Shown here: piece after piece, positions 37,583 through 49,035 of the stretch
Numbering within the stretch: position 1 is the stretch's first letter
Layout: each line of letters opens with the position of its first letter
Origin: Streptohalobacillus salinus
Lineage (GTDB): Bacteria > Bacillota > Bacilli > Bacillales > Amphibacillaceae
Assembly: GCF_003201605.1 (NCBI RefSeq)
Contig: NZ_QJJR01000004.1
Span: 1 to 64,000, forward strand
Direction of reading: 5' to 3'
DNA: 64,000 nucleotides
Program-made: the position numbers and the translations under genes
The notes under the pieces: model-generated
What the model was told of the DNA's origin: nothing
Databases searched by the model: none
Seen by the model: the letters and a program-made list of their open reading frames with translations, nothing else

Positions 37583-38752
37583 ATGATTACATCCGCATAT
37601 ATCCACATCCCCTTTTGTGAAAAAATTTGTTACTACTGTGATTTCACAAAATTTTTCTATGAAGAGAAAATGGCAGATGATTATTTAGAAGCACTAGCAA
37701 ACGAAATGAATTATTACCTATCAGATAAACGGCAATCGATGCGGACCATTTATGTTGGTGGTGGAACACCAACAGCCTTAAACATCGAGCAACTCAATCG
37801 TTTGCTTGAAATGATTGATGCTCATTTTGATGTGGATAACGTTGAAGAATACACATTTGAAGCAAATCCTGGTGATTTAAATGAAGAAAAAATTATTGCT
37901 TTGAAATCACATGGCGTTAACCGTATTTCGATGGGTGTTCAAGTGTTTGATGATGCGCATTTAGAGATGTTAGGGCGATTGCATCGGGTCAAAGATGTCG
38001 ATAAAAATATAGCTGATTTAAAAAAACATGGCCTTACTAATATTAGTATTGATTTGATGTATGGGTTACCAGAACAAACGCTTGAAGGATTTAAGTATTC
38101 GCTTGAAAAAGCCTTAAGTTATGATTTACCGCATTATTCATCCTATGCTCTGCAAATTGAACCAAAGACGATTTTTTATCAACGACATATGAAAGGGAAG
38201 TTGCACAAAGCCCCTGAAGAACTTGAAGCGCAAATGTTTGAGGTATTAATTGCAGAAATGAAGAAACATGGAAAACAGCAATATGAAATAAGTAATTTCG
38301 CAAAACAGGGTTTTGAGAGTAAACATAATTTAACTTACTGGGACAATGCCCATTACTACGGTTTTGGCGCCGGTGCATCTGGCTATCTACCAGGAATACG
38401 TACGATTAACTTACGACCGTTTCCTGCTTATCTTAAGGAAGCAAACAGATCAGGAAAACCAGTACTCCATGAAGAAATCATTGGGAAGAAAGAAGCGATT
38501 GAAGAACACCTCTTTCTAGGTTTACGGAAACGCTCGGGTGTAAGTCGAGAAACATTTAAAAAGCATTATGGCTTTGATTACTATCAACTTTATCAGCAAG
38601 AAATTAATGACCTCTGTGATAAGGGATGGCTCGAAGAATTTAGAGATGGAATTCGGATGACTGAGCACGGACAACTCTTTGGTAACTCAGTCTTTCAACA
38701 GTTTTTATTGCCAGAAGATCTAGATTTAAATAAAGTGATTAAAGATTTTTAA
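37583..38752 (+). CDS. hemW: Radical SAM protein HemW (heme chaperone, coproporphyrinogen oxidase-like)
   Basis: 389 residues with the radical-SAM cluster motif CEKICYYCDF (CxxxCxxC plus F typical of HemW rather than HemN), VGGGTPTALN and GLPEQTLEG. HemW-type proteins bind heme and lack coproporphyrinogen oxidase activity, so this gene does not show that heme is made. ATG 37583 follows AGAGGTAATTG and gives MITSAYIHIPFC. In B. subtilis it also lies between lepA and hrcA. Confidence 0.94.
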   Translation: MITSAYIHIPFCEKICYYCDFTKFFYEEKMADDYLEALANEMNYYLSDKRQSMRTIYVGGGTPTALNIEQLNRLLEMIDAHFDVDNVEEYTFEANPGDLNEEKIIALKSHGVNRISMGVQVFDDAHLEMLGRLHRVKDVDKNIADLKKHGLTNISIDLMYGLPEQTLEGFKYSLEKALSYDLPHYSSYALQIEPKTIFYQRHMKGKLHKAPEELEAQMFEVLIAEMKKHGKQQYEISNFAKQGFESKHNLTYWDNAHYYGFGAGASGYLPGIRTINLRPFPAYLKEANRSGKPVLHEEIIGKKEAIEEHLFLGLRKRSGVSRETFKKHYGFDYYQLYQQEINDLCDKGWLEEFRDGIRMTEHGQLFGNSVFQQFLLPEDLDLNKVIKDF

Positions 38753-38762
38753 GGCAATTGGA

Positions 38763-38791
38763 TTGACAAGTGGTGATGAATTTGATAATTT
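38763..38791 (+). promoter_or_regulatory. Promoter of the hrcA-dnaK operon
   Basis: TTGACA (38763-38768), 17 bases, TAATTT (38786-38791), placed so that the CIRCE operator covers the transcript start region. Confidence 0.65.
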
Positions 38792-38801
38792 ATTATTAGA
38801 A

Positions 38802-38828
38802 TTAGCACTCGAAAGAGGTGAGTGCTAA
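38802..38828 (+). promoter_or_regulatory. CIRCE operator (HrcA binding site)
   Basis: A perfect TTAGCACTC-N9-GAGTGCTAA lies 15 bases before the hrcA start codon. HrcA bound here should repress hrcA-grpE-dnaK(-dnaJ) until heat shock. Confidence 0.97.
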
Positions 38829-38843
38829 CAGGAGTGATCATCC

Positions 38844-39863
38844 ATGTTATCGAAGAGACAATTACTGATTTTGCAGGTGATCATCGATGAGTTCATTAAA
38901 ACAGCCCAGCCGATTGGATCACGTGCGATTTCAAAAAAAGAAGAAGTGACCTTCAGCCCGGCCACAATTCGTAATGAAATGGCTGATTTAGAAGAAATGG
39001 GTTTCTTAGAAAAGACGCATTCATCATCAGGACGAATTCCTTCAGAAAAAGGCTATCGTTTTTATGTTGATCATTTGTTGAATCCCGTTCATTTATCGAC
39101 TGAGGATCGTCATGTGATTTCAAGTGTCTTTGACCGAGATATGGTCGAGTTTGAACAAGTAATTCAAAACTCAGTATCCATGCTGAGTGACTTGACCAAC
39201 TATACCTCAATTATTTTAGGTCCTGAAGTCTATGAAACAACGTTGAAGCAATTGCAAATCATCCATCTATCGACGACAACGGCTGTAGCTATTTTAGTAA
39301 CTAGTTCAGGTCATGTGGAGCATCGATCGTTTACGATTCCGCAAGCGATTAATCCGCATGATTTGGAAAAGCTCGTAAATATATTAAATGAGCGACTTGT
39401 TGGTGTGCCCATCATTCACTTGGATAAACGGCTTAAACAAGAATTAACGCATATCTTAGATCATTATATCCAAGATATCAATACAGCCTTCAACTATTTA
39501 AAGGGTGCACTGCTTGATCAACAGCCAACGAATATCTATGTTGGTGGGATTACAAACATGTTACTTCAACCTGAATTTAACGATGTTGCTAAAATTCACT
39601 CACTGTATTCTGTAATTGAGAAAGAAGACATTATGGCGAATATTCTGCGGTCCGAAGACCGAGGGATTCATATTTCAATCGGTCACGAAAATCAAATGAT
39701 TGAGATGAGCGATTGTAGTTTGATTACCGCCACCTATTCCTTAAAAGGAAATCAATATGGCACAATTGCCTTATTGGGACCAAAGCGAATGGAATATTCA
39801 AGAGTCGTTGCGCTACTTAATGCTTTATCAGGGCAAATGACGAATACGTTTCATAATTGGTAG
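38844..39863 (+). CDS. hrcA: Heat-inducible transcription repressor HrcA
   Basis: 339 residues. An N-terminal winged helix (about 1-75: PIGSRAISKKEEVTFSPATIRNEMADLEEMGFLEK) is followed by GAF-like and dimerisation domains. It represses its own operon through the CIRCE element upstream. ATG 38844 lies after AGGAGTG. It is followed by grpE, dnaK and dnaJ in the classical Bacillus order. Confidence 0.97.
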   Translation: MLSKRQLLILQVIIDEFIKTAQPIGSRAISKKEEVTFSPATIRNEMADLEEMGFLEKTHSSSGRIPSEKGYRFYVDHLLNPVHLSTEDRHVISSVFDRDMVEFEQVIQNSVSMLSDLTNYTSIILGPEVYETTLKQLQIIHLSTTTAVAILVTSSGHVEHRSFTIPQAINPHDLEKLVNILNERLVGVPIIHLDKRLKQELTHILDHYIQDINTAFNYLKGALLDQQPTNIYVGGITNMLLQPEFNDVAKIHSLYSVIEKEDIMANILRSEDRGIHISIGHENQMIEMSDCSLITATYSLKGNQYGTIALLGPKRMEYSRVVALLNALSGQMTNTFHNW

Positions 39864-39911
39864 AGATCGTTGATTAACTAGACAATTTATTTTAACTAGG
39901 AGGTGACCCTC

Positions 39912-40484
39912 ATGTCGAAAGAAAAAGAAACAATGCATGATGAGGAAACTGTAGATACAAGCAATGACGATATTGAAATCATTGAAGATGAGGCTACGGA
40001 GACTGATGAGTCAATAGAAGCAGAGGTAGTTAGTATGGCTGATTATCAAGCTGTTCTAAAAGAAAATGAAGAACTAAAAAATAAGATGTTGCGTATTCAA
40101 GCGGAGTATGATAATTTCCGTAAACGTACGCAGCGAGAGAAAGCAGCTGACTTAAAGTACAAATCTCAAGATTTAGCAACTGAACTACTTAATGTAGTCG
40201 ATAACTTTGAGCGAGCACTTGATACCAAGCCAGATGATGAAAAAGTTCAATCTTATTTTGAAGGCATTGAAATGGTTTATCGCCAATTAATCACAGCATT
40301 AAATCAAGCGGGTGTTGAGCCAATTGAAACTGACGGCGAAACCTTTGACCCGAACTTACATCAGGCAGTTATCCAAGTAGAAGATGATTCACAACCAACC
40401 AATACGGTGATTGAAACATTGCAAAAAGGGTATCGGTTGAAAGACCGTGTCATTCGACCAGCAATGGTTAAAGTAAATCAATAA
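39912..40484 (+). CDS. grpE: Nucleotide exchange factor GrpE
   Basis: 190-residue cochaperone that releases ADP from DnaK. It has an acidic N-terminal tail (1-50), a long coiled coil (about 48-100) and a C-terminal beta domain with GVEPIETDGETFDPNLHQAV and KGYRLKDRVIRPAMVKV. ATG 39912 follows AGGAGGTGAC; the in-frame GTG 39903 lies inside that site. Confidence 0.96.
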   Translation: MSKEKETMHDEETVDTSNDDIEIIEDEATETDESIEAEVVSMADYQAVLKENEELKNKMLRIQAEYDNFRKRTQREKAADLKYKSQDLATELLNVVDNFERALDTKPDDEKVQSYFEGIEMVYRQLITALNQAGVEPIETDGETFDPNLHQAVIQVEDDSQPTNTVIETLQKGYRLKDRVIRPAMVKVNQ

Positions 40485-40516
40485 CTAGAGATTGAAAACA
40501 TAATCAACAAATATGA

Positions 40517-42355
<1,839 letters not shown>

Positions 42356-42375
42356 TTTATAAATAGGTGACAGAT

Positions 42376-42416
42376 AAGGTCAAAGTCAGGTTTTACTTGG
42401 CTTTGACTCTTTTCTT
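42376..42416 (+). terminator. Hairpin after dnaK, possible attenuator/terminator
   Basis: GTCAAAGTCAGGT pairs with ACTTGGCTTTGAC, and a T-rich tail (TCTTTTCTT) follows. It may reduce readthrough into dnaJ. Confidence 0.65.
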
Positions 42417-42457
42417 GTTATGACTTGCCTCAATCCATGGACAATTGTGAAAACCTA

Positions 42458-42487
42458 TTGTTTTTACTAAATAACTAATGTTATGAT
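42458..42487 (+). promoter_or_regulatory. Candidate promoter of dnaJ
   Basis: TTGTTT (42458-42463), 18 bases, TATGAT (42482-42487), between the dnaK hairpin and dnaJ. No CIRCE is present here. Confidence 0.5.
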
Positions 42488-42524
42488 AAACTTTATGCTA
42501 TACAAGAGACGGGAGTGACAGTAA

Positions 42525-43655
42525 TTGAGTAAACGAGATTATTATGAAATTTTAGGTCTATCTAAAGATGCCTCAAAAGAAGAAATAAAAAAAGCGTACC
42601 GAAAACTGGCACGAAAATATCATCCAGATGTGAATAAAGAAGATGATGCACAAGATAAATTTAAAGAAGCAAAAGAAGCTTATGAAACACTAAGTAATGA
42701 TCAGAAGCGTCAACAATATGATCAATTTGGTCATGCCGGCCCACAGTCACAAGGATTTGGTGGCGGATTTGGCGGGGGCGCTGAAGACTTCGGTGGTTTC
42801 AGCGATATCTTTGATATGTTCTTTGGTGGTGGTGGCGGTCGACGAGATCCAAATGCACCACGCCAAGGGAATGATCTACAGTATACAATGGTGTTGAATT
42901 TTGAAGAAGCTATCTTTGGTAAAGAAACAGACATTACGATTCCAAAAGAAGAAACCTGTGAAACATGTGCTGGTTCCGGTGCAAAACCAGGCACGCAACC
43001 AGAAACATGTCAACATTGTCATGGCTCAGGTCAACTTAATGTTGAACAGAATACGCCATTTGGCCGTGTGGTAAATAAACGGGTCTGCCATCACTGTAAT
43101 GGTACCGGAAAGCAGATTAAAGAGAAATGTGAAACCTGCCATGGTCGTGGTAAAGTTAAAAAACAAAAGAAAATTCACATTAACATTCCAGCAGGGATTG
43201 ATAATGGTCAACAAATTCGTGTGCCTGGAAAAGGGGAACCGGGTGCAAACGGAGGGCCAGCAGGTGATTTGTATGTGGTCGTCCAAGTAAAACCGCATGA
43301 GTTTTATCAACGTGAAGGCGATCATATTTTCTGTGATATGCCAATTACTTACTCACAGGCAGCGCTAGGTGATGAGATTGAAGTACCTACCGTTCATGGT
43401 AAAGTGAAACTGAAAGTACCGGCTGGTACACAAACAGGTAAGACATTCCGGTTAAAAGGTAAAGGCGCACCGAATGTAAGAGGCTATGGTCACGGTGATC
43501 AACATGTCAAAATTCGTGTGATTACACCAACAAATCTTTCAGATCGTCAAAAAGAACTTTTACGCGAATTCAATGAAATAAGTGGCAATGAGCCAATGGA
43601 TGAGCATGGTGATTCTTTTTTTGATCGGGTGAAACGTGCTTTTAAAGGTGAATAA
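42525..43655 (+). CDS. dnaJ: Chaperone protein DnaJ (Hsp40)
   Basis: 376 residues: J domain with HPD ([10 protein letters not shown]), a Gly/Phe linker (about 75-110), four CxxCxGxG zinc repeats (starting [32 protein letters not shown]) and the C-terminal substrate domain. TTG 42525 is the start, after GGGAGTGA. It stimulates the ATPase of the DnaK encoded upstream. Confidence 0.97.
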   Translation: MSKRDYYEILGLSKDASKEEIKKAYRKLARKYHPDVNKEDDAQDKFKEAKEAYETLSNDQKRQQYDQFGHAGPQSQGFGGGFGGGAEDFGGFSDIFDMFFGGGGGRRDPNAPRQGNDLQYTMVLNFEEAIFGKETDITIPKEETCETCAGSGAKPGTQPETCQHCHGSGQLNVEQNTPFGRVVNKRVCHHCNGTGKQIKEKCETCHGRGKVKKQKKIHINIPAGIDNGQQIRVPGKGEPGANGGPAGDLYVVVQVKPHEFYQREGDHIFCDMPITYSQAALGDEIEVPTVHGKVKLKVPAGTQTGKTFRLKGKGAPNVRGYGHGDQHVKIRVITPTNLSDRQKELLREFNEISGNEPMDEHGDSFFDRVKRAFKGE

Positions 43656-43680
43656 ATTATAGAGAAATGAGTGAAGCGTC

Positions 43681-44622
43681 ATGAACTGGTCAGAATTTTG
43701 TATTCATACGACAAATGAAGCAATTGAACCGATTTCGAATATTTTGCACGAGGCAGGTGCAAGTGGTGTTGTGATTGAAGATGCTGAAGATCTTTTAAAA
43801 GAAAGACCGACAACCTTTGGTGAAATGTATGAGTTAGACCCAAACGATTATCCTGAAGAAGGTGTCATTTTAAAAGCGTACCTTCCAGTAAATAGCTTCT
43901 TAGGTGAGACAGTTGAACAAATTAAAGAAGCAATTAATCAGCTGTTAATCTATAATATTGATTTAGGTATGAACAAAGTTTCGATCAGTGAAGTGAATGA
44001 AGAAGCATGGGCAACTGCGTGGAAAAAATATTATAAGCCGGTGAAAATTTCAAATAAAATCACAATTACACCGACCTGGGAAGATTATCAGCCGGTGTCA
44101 ACTGATGAGATTATTATTGAGTTAGATCCAGGGATGGCATTTGGTACAGGTACACATCCAACGACCGTTTTAAGCATGCAAGCGCTAGAAAGTTACATTA
44201 AACCGGATCAAACAGTCATTGATGTAGGGACAGGCTCTGGAGTTTTAAGTATCGCAGCGGCTAAACTTGGGGCAAAGACGGTCTACGCATATGACTTAGA
44301 TCAAGTAGCTGTTGACTCAGCGCGTATCAATACAAAAATCAATCAAGTTCAGGAACAAATCACTGTAAAGCAAAATAACTTATTGGACGACATCGCGATC
44401 ATTCCTGACGTGATTGTTGCTAATATTCTCGCTGAGATTATTCTTCGATTTGAAAAAGAGGCGTTCCATCTATTAAAGCCAGGCGGTATCTTTATCGCTT
44501 CTGGAATTATCAGCCAGAAAAAAACGCAAGTGAAAGAAGGTTTAATTGCAGCTGGTTTTACCATTTTAGACGTGAATGAAATGGAAGATTGGGTGTCAAT
44601 TACAGCCCGAAAATCAGAATAA
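43681..44622 (+). CDS. prmA: Ribosomal protein L11 methyltransferase
   Basis: 313-residue SAM-dependent enzyme that trimethylates L11. It has an N-terminal substrate-recognition domain, MAFGTGTHPTT and the SAM motif VIDVGTGSGVLS, then VANILAEIIL. It lies 25 bases after dnaJ, and the dnaJ-prmA-rsmE-mtaB order is conserved. Confidence 0.95.
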   Translation: MNWSEFCIHTTNEAIEPISNILHEAGASGVVIEDAEDLLKERPTTFGEMYELDPNDYPEEGVILKAYLPVNSFLGETVEQIKEAINQLLIYNIDLGMNKVSISEVNEEAWATAWKKYYKPVKISNKITITPTWEDYQPVSTDEIIIELDPGMAFGTGTHPTTVLSMQALESYIKPDQTVIDVGTGSGVLSIAAAKLGAKTVYAYDLDQVAVDSARINTKINQVQEQITVKQNNLLDDIAIIPDVIVANILAEIILRFEKEAFHLLKPGGIFIASGIISQKKTQVKEGLIAAGFTILDVNEMEDWVSITARKSE

Positions 44623-44641
44623 TAAATGAGGATGACGATAG

Positions 44642-45391
44642 ATGCAACGTTATTTTGTTGACTCGAAAAATTGGCAAGGTCAGGATGTTTTAATTTCTGG
44701 AGAGGATGTCCATCATATCACTCGGGTAATGCGCTTGACCTTAGGTGATAAGGTGTTGTGTAGTGATAATGCAGCTAGACAGGCAATTTGTGTTATTACT
44801 GTGATGGGTGAAGCTGTTCAACTCACTGTTTCAGAATGGTTAAGTGAAAAGACGGAGTTAGCTGTTAAAGTGACCTTGGTACAAAGCTTGCCGAAAGGTG
44901 ATAAACTGGAATTGATTGCACAAAAAGCAACAGAACTAGGTGTAGCAGCTATCATTCCTTTCCAAAGTGAACGAGCAATTGTGAAATGGGATGAAAAAAA
45001 ACAGAAAAAAAAGATAGAACGTCTGCAGAAAATCATTAAAGAAGCGAGTGAACAATCACACAGAAGTCATATGCCGGTTATTGAGCCGGTTCACCACTTG
45101 AAAGATCTGTTAGAGAAGGCGCCGGCATATGATCATTTACTGATTGCTTATGAGGAAACAACACGTGCGTTATCTTCAAAACGGTTAAGTCATTACTTTA
45201 ATCAAATGACCCCAGGGGATACAGTGCTTGTTGTGATTGGACCTGAAGGTGGTTTAACAGAAGCAGAAGTTGCGGCATTTTATCAGCATGCGTTTTACCC
45301 GGTTCGTTTTGGGACACGTATTTTGAGAACTGAAACAGCGCCTTTATACTTTTTAAGCGCACTATCTTATTACTTCGAGGAAATGGAGTGA
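44642..45391 (+). CDS. rsmE: 16S rRNA m3U1498 methyltransferase
   Basis: 249-residue SPOUT (trefoil-knot) methyltransferase with an N-terminal PUA-like domain. Typical segments are EDVHHITRVMRLTLGD, LPKGDKLELIAQKATELGV, VVIGPEGGLTEAE and LRTETAPLYFLSAL. It ends 5 bases before the mtaB ATG. Confidence 0.95.
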   Translation: MQRYFVDSKNWQGQDVLISGEDVHHITRVMRLTLGDKVLCSDNAARQAICVITVMGEAVQLTVSEWLSEKTELAVKVTLVQSLPKGDKLELIAQKATELGVAAIIPFQSERAIVKWDEKKQKKKIERLQKIIKEASEQSHRSHMPVIEPVHHLKDLLEKAPAYDHLLIAYEETTRALSSKRLSHYFNQMTPGDTVLVVIGPEGGLTEAEVAAFYQHAFYPVRFGTRILRTETAPLYFLSALSYYFEEME

Positions 45392-45396
45392 AGACA

Positions 45397-46737
45397 ATGA
45401 CCAGCGTTGCTTTTCATACATTGGGTTGTAAAGTGAATCAATACGAAACAGAAGGTATTTGGCAGTCATTTAAAAAACAAGGCTATGAACGGGTTGATTT
45501 TGAGTCGATTGCTGATGTGTATGTGATCAATACGTGTACCGTCACTAATACAGGGGATAAGAAATCTCGACAAATCATTCGACGAGCGATTCGTAAAAAT
45601 CCGGAAGCCGTTGTTTGTGTAACAGGGTGTTATGCACAAGTCTCACCCGGCGAGGTCATGGAAATTCCTGGTGTTGATGTCGTTGTAGGGACGCAAGACC
45701 GGAATAAAATGATTGCCTACATAGAAGAACATCAAGAGACACGTCTGCCTGTTAACGGGGTGTCAAATATCATGAAAAATCGTATCTTTGAAGAGATGGA
45801 TGTACCAGAATTTTCCGATCGAACCCGAGCAAACCTTAAAATTCAAGAAGGGTGTAACAATTTCTGTACGTTTTGTATCATTCCGTGGTCAAGGGGATTG
45901 TTACGTTCTAGAGAACCGGAACATGTAATTGAACAAGCACAGCAACTGGTTGACGCTGGCTATAAAGAAGTGGTCTTAACAGGGATTCATACAGCTGGGT
46001 ATGGTGAAGATTTTACTGATTATGATTTTGCTGATCTATTGAATGATTTAGAAACAAAAGTGCAAGGATTAAAACGGATTCGGATCTCATCAATTGAGGC
46101 CAGTCAGATTACAGAGAAAGTCATGCGGGTGATTGATGATTCCGAAAAAATTGTTAGACACTTGCACGTGCCCTTACAAGCAGGGTCAGATTCCGTTTTA
46201 ACAAGAATGCGCCGCAAGTACACCACAGCTTTCTACCAGCAACAAATTAATCGCTTAAAAGAAGCCTTACCTGGACTTGCTGTCACATCAGATGTCATTG
46301 TCGGTTTCCCCGGTGAAACGGAAGCAGAATTTAATGAAACCTATCAATTCATTCAAACAATTGGCTTCTCTGAGTTACATGTTTTTCCATTTTCTAAACG
46401 TACCGGCACGCCAGCAGCAAAAATGGAAGACCAGGTTGATGATGAAGTAAAACATGACCGGGTACATCAGTTGATGACGCTTTCTGAACAACAGGCTAAA
46501 CAGTATGCGTCAAATTTTGAAGGTGAAATTGTGGAAGTCATTCCAGAAGAAGTTGAAACAATTGCTGGTGAGAATTATCTGATTGGCTATTCTGATAATT
46601 ATATGAAGCTCAGGTTTAAAGGAGAAAGAACGCTAATTGGTGAAATTGTGAGAGTTAAACTCACAAAAGCTGGTTATCCCTTCAGCGATGGAGAATTTGT
46701 TAAACTATTAGTAGACCCGCAATTAACCACACTTTAA
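45397..46737 (+). CDS. mtaB: tRNA t6A37 methylthiotransferase MtaB
   Basis: Radical-SAM enzyme converting t6A to ms2t6A at tRNA position 37. The 446 residues have the MTTase domain (TLGCKVNQYE, INTCTVTNTGD, VTGCYAQ), the cluster motif CNNFCTFCIIPWSRG and a TRAM domain at the C terminus. ATG 45397 is preferred over GTG 45388 because of AATGGAG and the alignment with B. subtilis YqeV. Confidence 0.95.
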   Translation: MTSVAFHTLGCKVNQYETEGIWQSFKKQGYERVDFESIADVYVINTCTVTNTGDKKSRQIIRRAIRKNPEAVVCVTGCYAQVSPGEVMEIPGVDVVVGTQDRNKMIAYIEEHQETRLPVNGVSNIMKNRIFEEMDVPEFSDRTRANLKIQEGCNNFCTFCIIPWSRGLLRSREPEHVIEQAQQLVDAGYKEVVLTGIHTAGYGEDFTDYDFADLLNDLETKVQGLKRIRISSIEASQITEKVMRVIDDSEKIVRHLHVPLQAGSDSVLTRMRRKYTTAFYQQQINRLKEALPGLAVTSDVIVGFPGETEAEFNETYQFIQTIGFSELHVFPFSKRTGTPAAKMEDQVDDEVKHDRVHQLMTLSEQQAKQYASNFEGEIVEVIPEEVETIAGENYLIGYSDNYMKLRFKGERTLIGEIVRVKLTKAGYPFSDGEFVKLLVDPQLTTL

Positions 46738-46781
46738 AGCAAGATTAGCTAAGAAATATCTGCATCATTTAAATTAAAGCA

Positions 46782-46810
46782 TTGACCTTGAAATCGCTAT
46801 ATATTATAAT
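46782..46810 (+). promoter_or_regulatory. Sigma-A promoter of rpsU
   Basis: TTGACC (46782-46787), 17 bases, TATAAT (46805-46810): a near-consensus pair about 75 bases before rpsU. Confidence 0.85.
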
Positions 46811-46884
46811 GTCATAGAGACATTTTACCAGTAGGTAAAGTGTCCGTAAAAACTGTTGGATGCTTCGGAGGGAGGGAAATTAGC

Positions 46885-47058
46885 ATGTCAAATACTACTC
46901 GCGTACGTAAAAACGAGTCTCTTGAAGATGCTCTTCGTCGCTTTAAACGCAGTGTGTCAAAATCAGGTACAATCTCTGAATACCGCAAGCGTGAATTTTA
47001 TGAAAAACCTAGTGTTCGTCGTAAGAAGAAATCAGAGGCGGCTAGAAAACGCAAGTAA
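46885..47058 (+). CDS. rpsU: 30S ribosomal protein S21
   Basis: 57-residue basic protein with the S21 pattern [20 protein letters not shown] and a lysine/arginine-rich C terminus. ATG 46885 follows GGAGGGAGGG. It is co-transcribed with yqeY, as in most Firmicutes. Confidence 0.96.
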   Translation: MSNTTRVRKNESLEDALRRFKRSVSKSGTISEYRKREFYEKPSVRRKKKSEAARKRK

Positions 47059-47104
47059 TATCATATAAGAAATTATATTTCTTATTAAGAGGGTGTAGGA
47101 AGAA

Positions 47105-47551
47105 ATGTCATTACTAGAAACTCTTAACCAAGATATGAAAGACGCCATGCGAAGTAAAGATAAGCAAAAGCTTAGTGTAATTCGCATGGTCAAAGCTTCA
47201 CTTCAAAACGAAGCGATAAAACTTGGAAAAGATACTTTATCAGAAGAAGAAGAATTGACGGTGTTAGCTCGTGAGCTAAAACAACGTAAAGATTCCCTCC
47301 ATGAATTTAAAGAAGCTGGTCGTGACGATCTTGCAGATAATCTTGCTAAAGAGATTGAAATTTTGCAAGTCTACATGCCAAAACAGCTTACGGAAGAAGA
47401 GCTAGAAGCGATTGTTGTTGAAACAATTGCATCCGTTGGTGCAACTTCTAAGCAAGAGATGGGTAAAGTGATGGGTGCGTTGATGCCGAAAGTAAAAGGC
47501 AAAGCGGATGGAACTGAAGTTAATAGACTCGTTCAAAAACATTTATCATAG
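47105..47551 (+). CDS. yqeY: GatB/YqeY domain protein
   Basis: 148-residue helical protein starting [19 protein letters not shown], with [19 protein letters not shown]-like and [17 protein letters not shown] segments. The domain resembles the tRNA-binding tail of the GatB amidotransferase subunit; its role alone is not established. A strong terminator follows. Confidence 0.93.
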   Translation: MSLLETLNQDMKDAMRSKDKQKLSVIRMVKASLQNEAIKLGKDTLSEEEELTVLARELKQRKDSLHEFKEAGRDDLADNLAKEIEILQVYMPKQLTEEELEAIVVETIASVGATSKQEMGKVMGALMPKVKGKADGTEVNRLVQKHLS

Positions 47552-47575
47552 ACGATTGCGAAATCTCAAAAAAAG

Positions 47576-47620
47576 TAAAAAAGTCCTTATTCGATTATTG
47601 AATAAGGACTTTTTTTTTTC
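47576..47620 (+). terminator. Terminator after yqeY
   Basis: AAGTCCTTATTC pairs with GAATAAGGACTT around a short loop; a run of at least nine T follows. Confidence 0.92.
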
Positions 47621-47694
47621 TTCATGATATACTGATAAAGTAACCTGGAAACAATCGTCTTTGTTAGGAATTTTTTAAAACAGGAGGTGAAAAC

Positions 47695-49032
47695 ATGAAG
47701 AGGAAACTGACGTTATTTTTCTTAAGTTTAGTGATGATTGTTGGAATAAGCGTCGCTTTTTTTACTAGCGTTGCTGATGCTTCAGGTGAAGGTAAATTGG
47801 TGTATGTTGTGCCGCTTGAAGATGAAGTTGAACGTGGTTTAGAAGCATTTTTAAGACGTGCAACTGAAGAGGCAACAGAAAATAATGCTGATCACATCAT
47901 CTTTGAAATTAACACGCCCGGAGGAGTCGTTAATGCTGCGAGTAACATTGGAGATCTATTGAGTGGTATTGAGATTACTACCACAGCTTACATAACGAAT
48001 CGTGCATTATCAGCAGGTTCTTATATCGCCTTATTCGCAGACAACATATATATGAGTCCACAAGCAACAATGGGGGCTAGTGGCATCATCACTGGTGACG
48101 GAAATGCTGCGGATGATAAAGCGCAGTCATATTGGTTAGAAGCGATGGGAAGTGCTGCTGAAGCTAAGGGGCGTGAACGTATTTATGCTGAAGCAATGGC
48201 AGATGCGAGCATCGATCTACCAGAATACAATGCACCTGAAGGTAGTTACTTAACGCTTGGGCCCACAGCAGCACTTGAAGTCGGTTATTCTCAAGGTACA
48301 GTGAACCATCGAACAGAGCTTTTAGCAGAACTAGATTTGACTGGTGCTGAAATTGTTGAGGTCGAGGTCACATTGGCTGAGAATGTTGCGCGGTTTTTAA
48401 CCAACTCTGTCGTGATTTCAATTCTCCTATCTTTAGCTGGCTTAGGTTTGATTGTTGAACTGTACTCACCTGGATTTGGTGTCGCTGGGTCAACGAGTAT
48501 TATCGCATTGATTTTATTCTTTTATGGCCATACCGTTGCGGGTCTTGCTGGCTATGAAGTGTTTGTATTACTGATCGTAGGTATTGCCCTGGTTGCCATT
48601 GAATTCTTTGTCCCTGGTGGGATTTTAGGTGGAATAGGGACACTGAGTATTATTGCCTCGCTATTTATGGCATCAGGGAACGTCGCAGCAATGAGCTTTA
48701 GTATTTTAATCGCTATGGTTGTCAGCTTAACGTTAGCTGTGATTCTTTACAAACGAATTGGCCTACAAAAAGGATTATTGCGGTACATCATCTTATCTGA
48801 CCAAGAAACAACAGAGAGAGGCTATGTCTCGAACCAAGAAAGAAAAGATTTAGCTGGACAAGTCGGGGTTACCTTAACACCACTAAGACCTGCAGGGACA
48901 GCGCGATTTAATCATGAACGTGTCGATGTTGTTACTGAAGGGGGATTTATTTCCCAAGACCAACCTGTTATGATTGTAAAAGTAGCGGGTGGTAGAGTTA
49001 TTGTTCGCGAACAAGAAACTAAGGAGGAATAA
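47695..49032 (+). CDS. NfeD-family membrane-bound ClpP-class serine protease (YqeZ)
   Basis: 445 residues: signal peptide (1-29), a ClpP/SppA-like domain with NTPGGVV and the serine region ALSAGSYIAL, four or five transmembrane helices (about 235-370) and a C-terminal NfeD OB-fold domain. In Bacillus NfeD proteins are encoded with flotillins and associate with membrane microdomains. It is 4 bases from floA. Confidence 0.9.
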   Translation: MKRKLTLFFLSLVMIVGISVAFFTSVADASGEGKLVYVVPLEDEVERGLEAFLRRATEEATENNADHIIFEINTPGGVVNAASNIGDLLSGIEITTTAYITNRALSAGSYIALFADNIYMSPQATMGASGIITGDGNAADDKAQSYWLEAMGSAAEAKGRERIYAEAMADASIDLPEYNAPEGSYLTLGPTAALEVGYSQGTVNHRTELLAELDLTGAEIVEVEVTLAENVARFLTNSVVISILLSLAGLGLIVELYSPGFGVAGSTSIIALILFFYGHTVAGLAGYEVFVLLIVGIALVAIEFFVPGGILGGIGTLSIIASLFMASGNVAAMSFSILIAMVVSLTLAVILYKRIGLQKGLLRYIILSDQETTERGYVSNQERKDLAGQVGVTLTPLRPAGTARFNHERVDVVTEGGFISQDQPVMIVKVAGGRVIVREQETKEE

Positions 49033-49035
49033 AAC

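Noticed and set aside
37583-38752. Reading hemW as evidence of heme biosynthesis
   Set aside because: The CxxxCxxC-F pattern is that of HemW, a heme chaperone without coproporphyrinogen oxidase activity; no other heme gene is present here.
42731-42994. Long minus-strand frames opposite dnaJ, dnaK, floA and other core genes
   Set aside because: They are shadows produced by the codon bias of well-identified genes on the plus strand.
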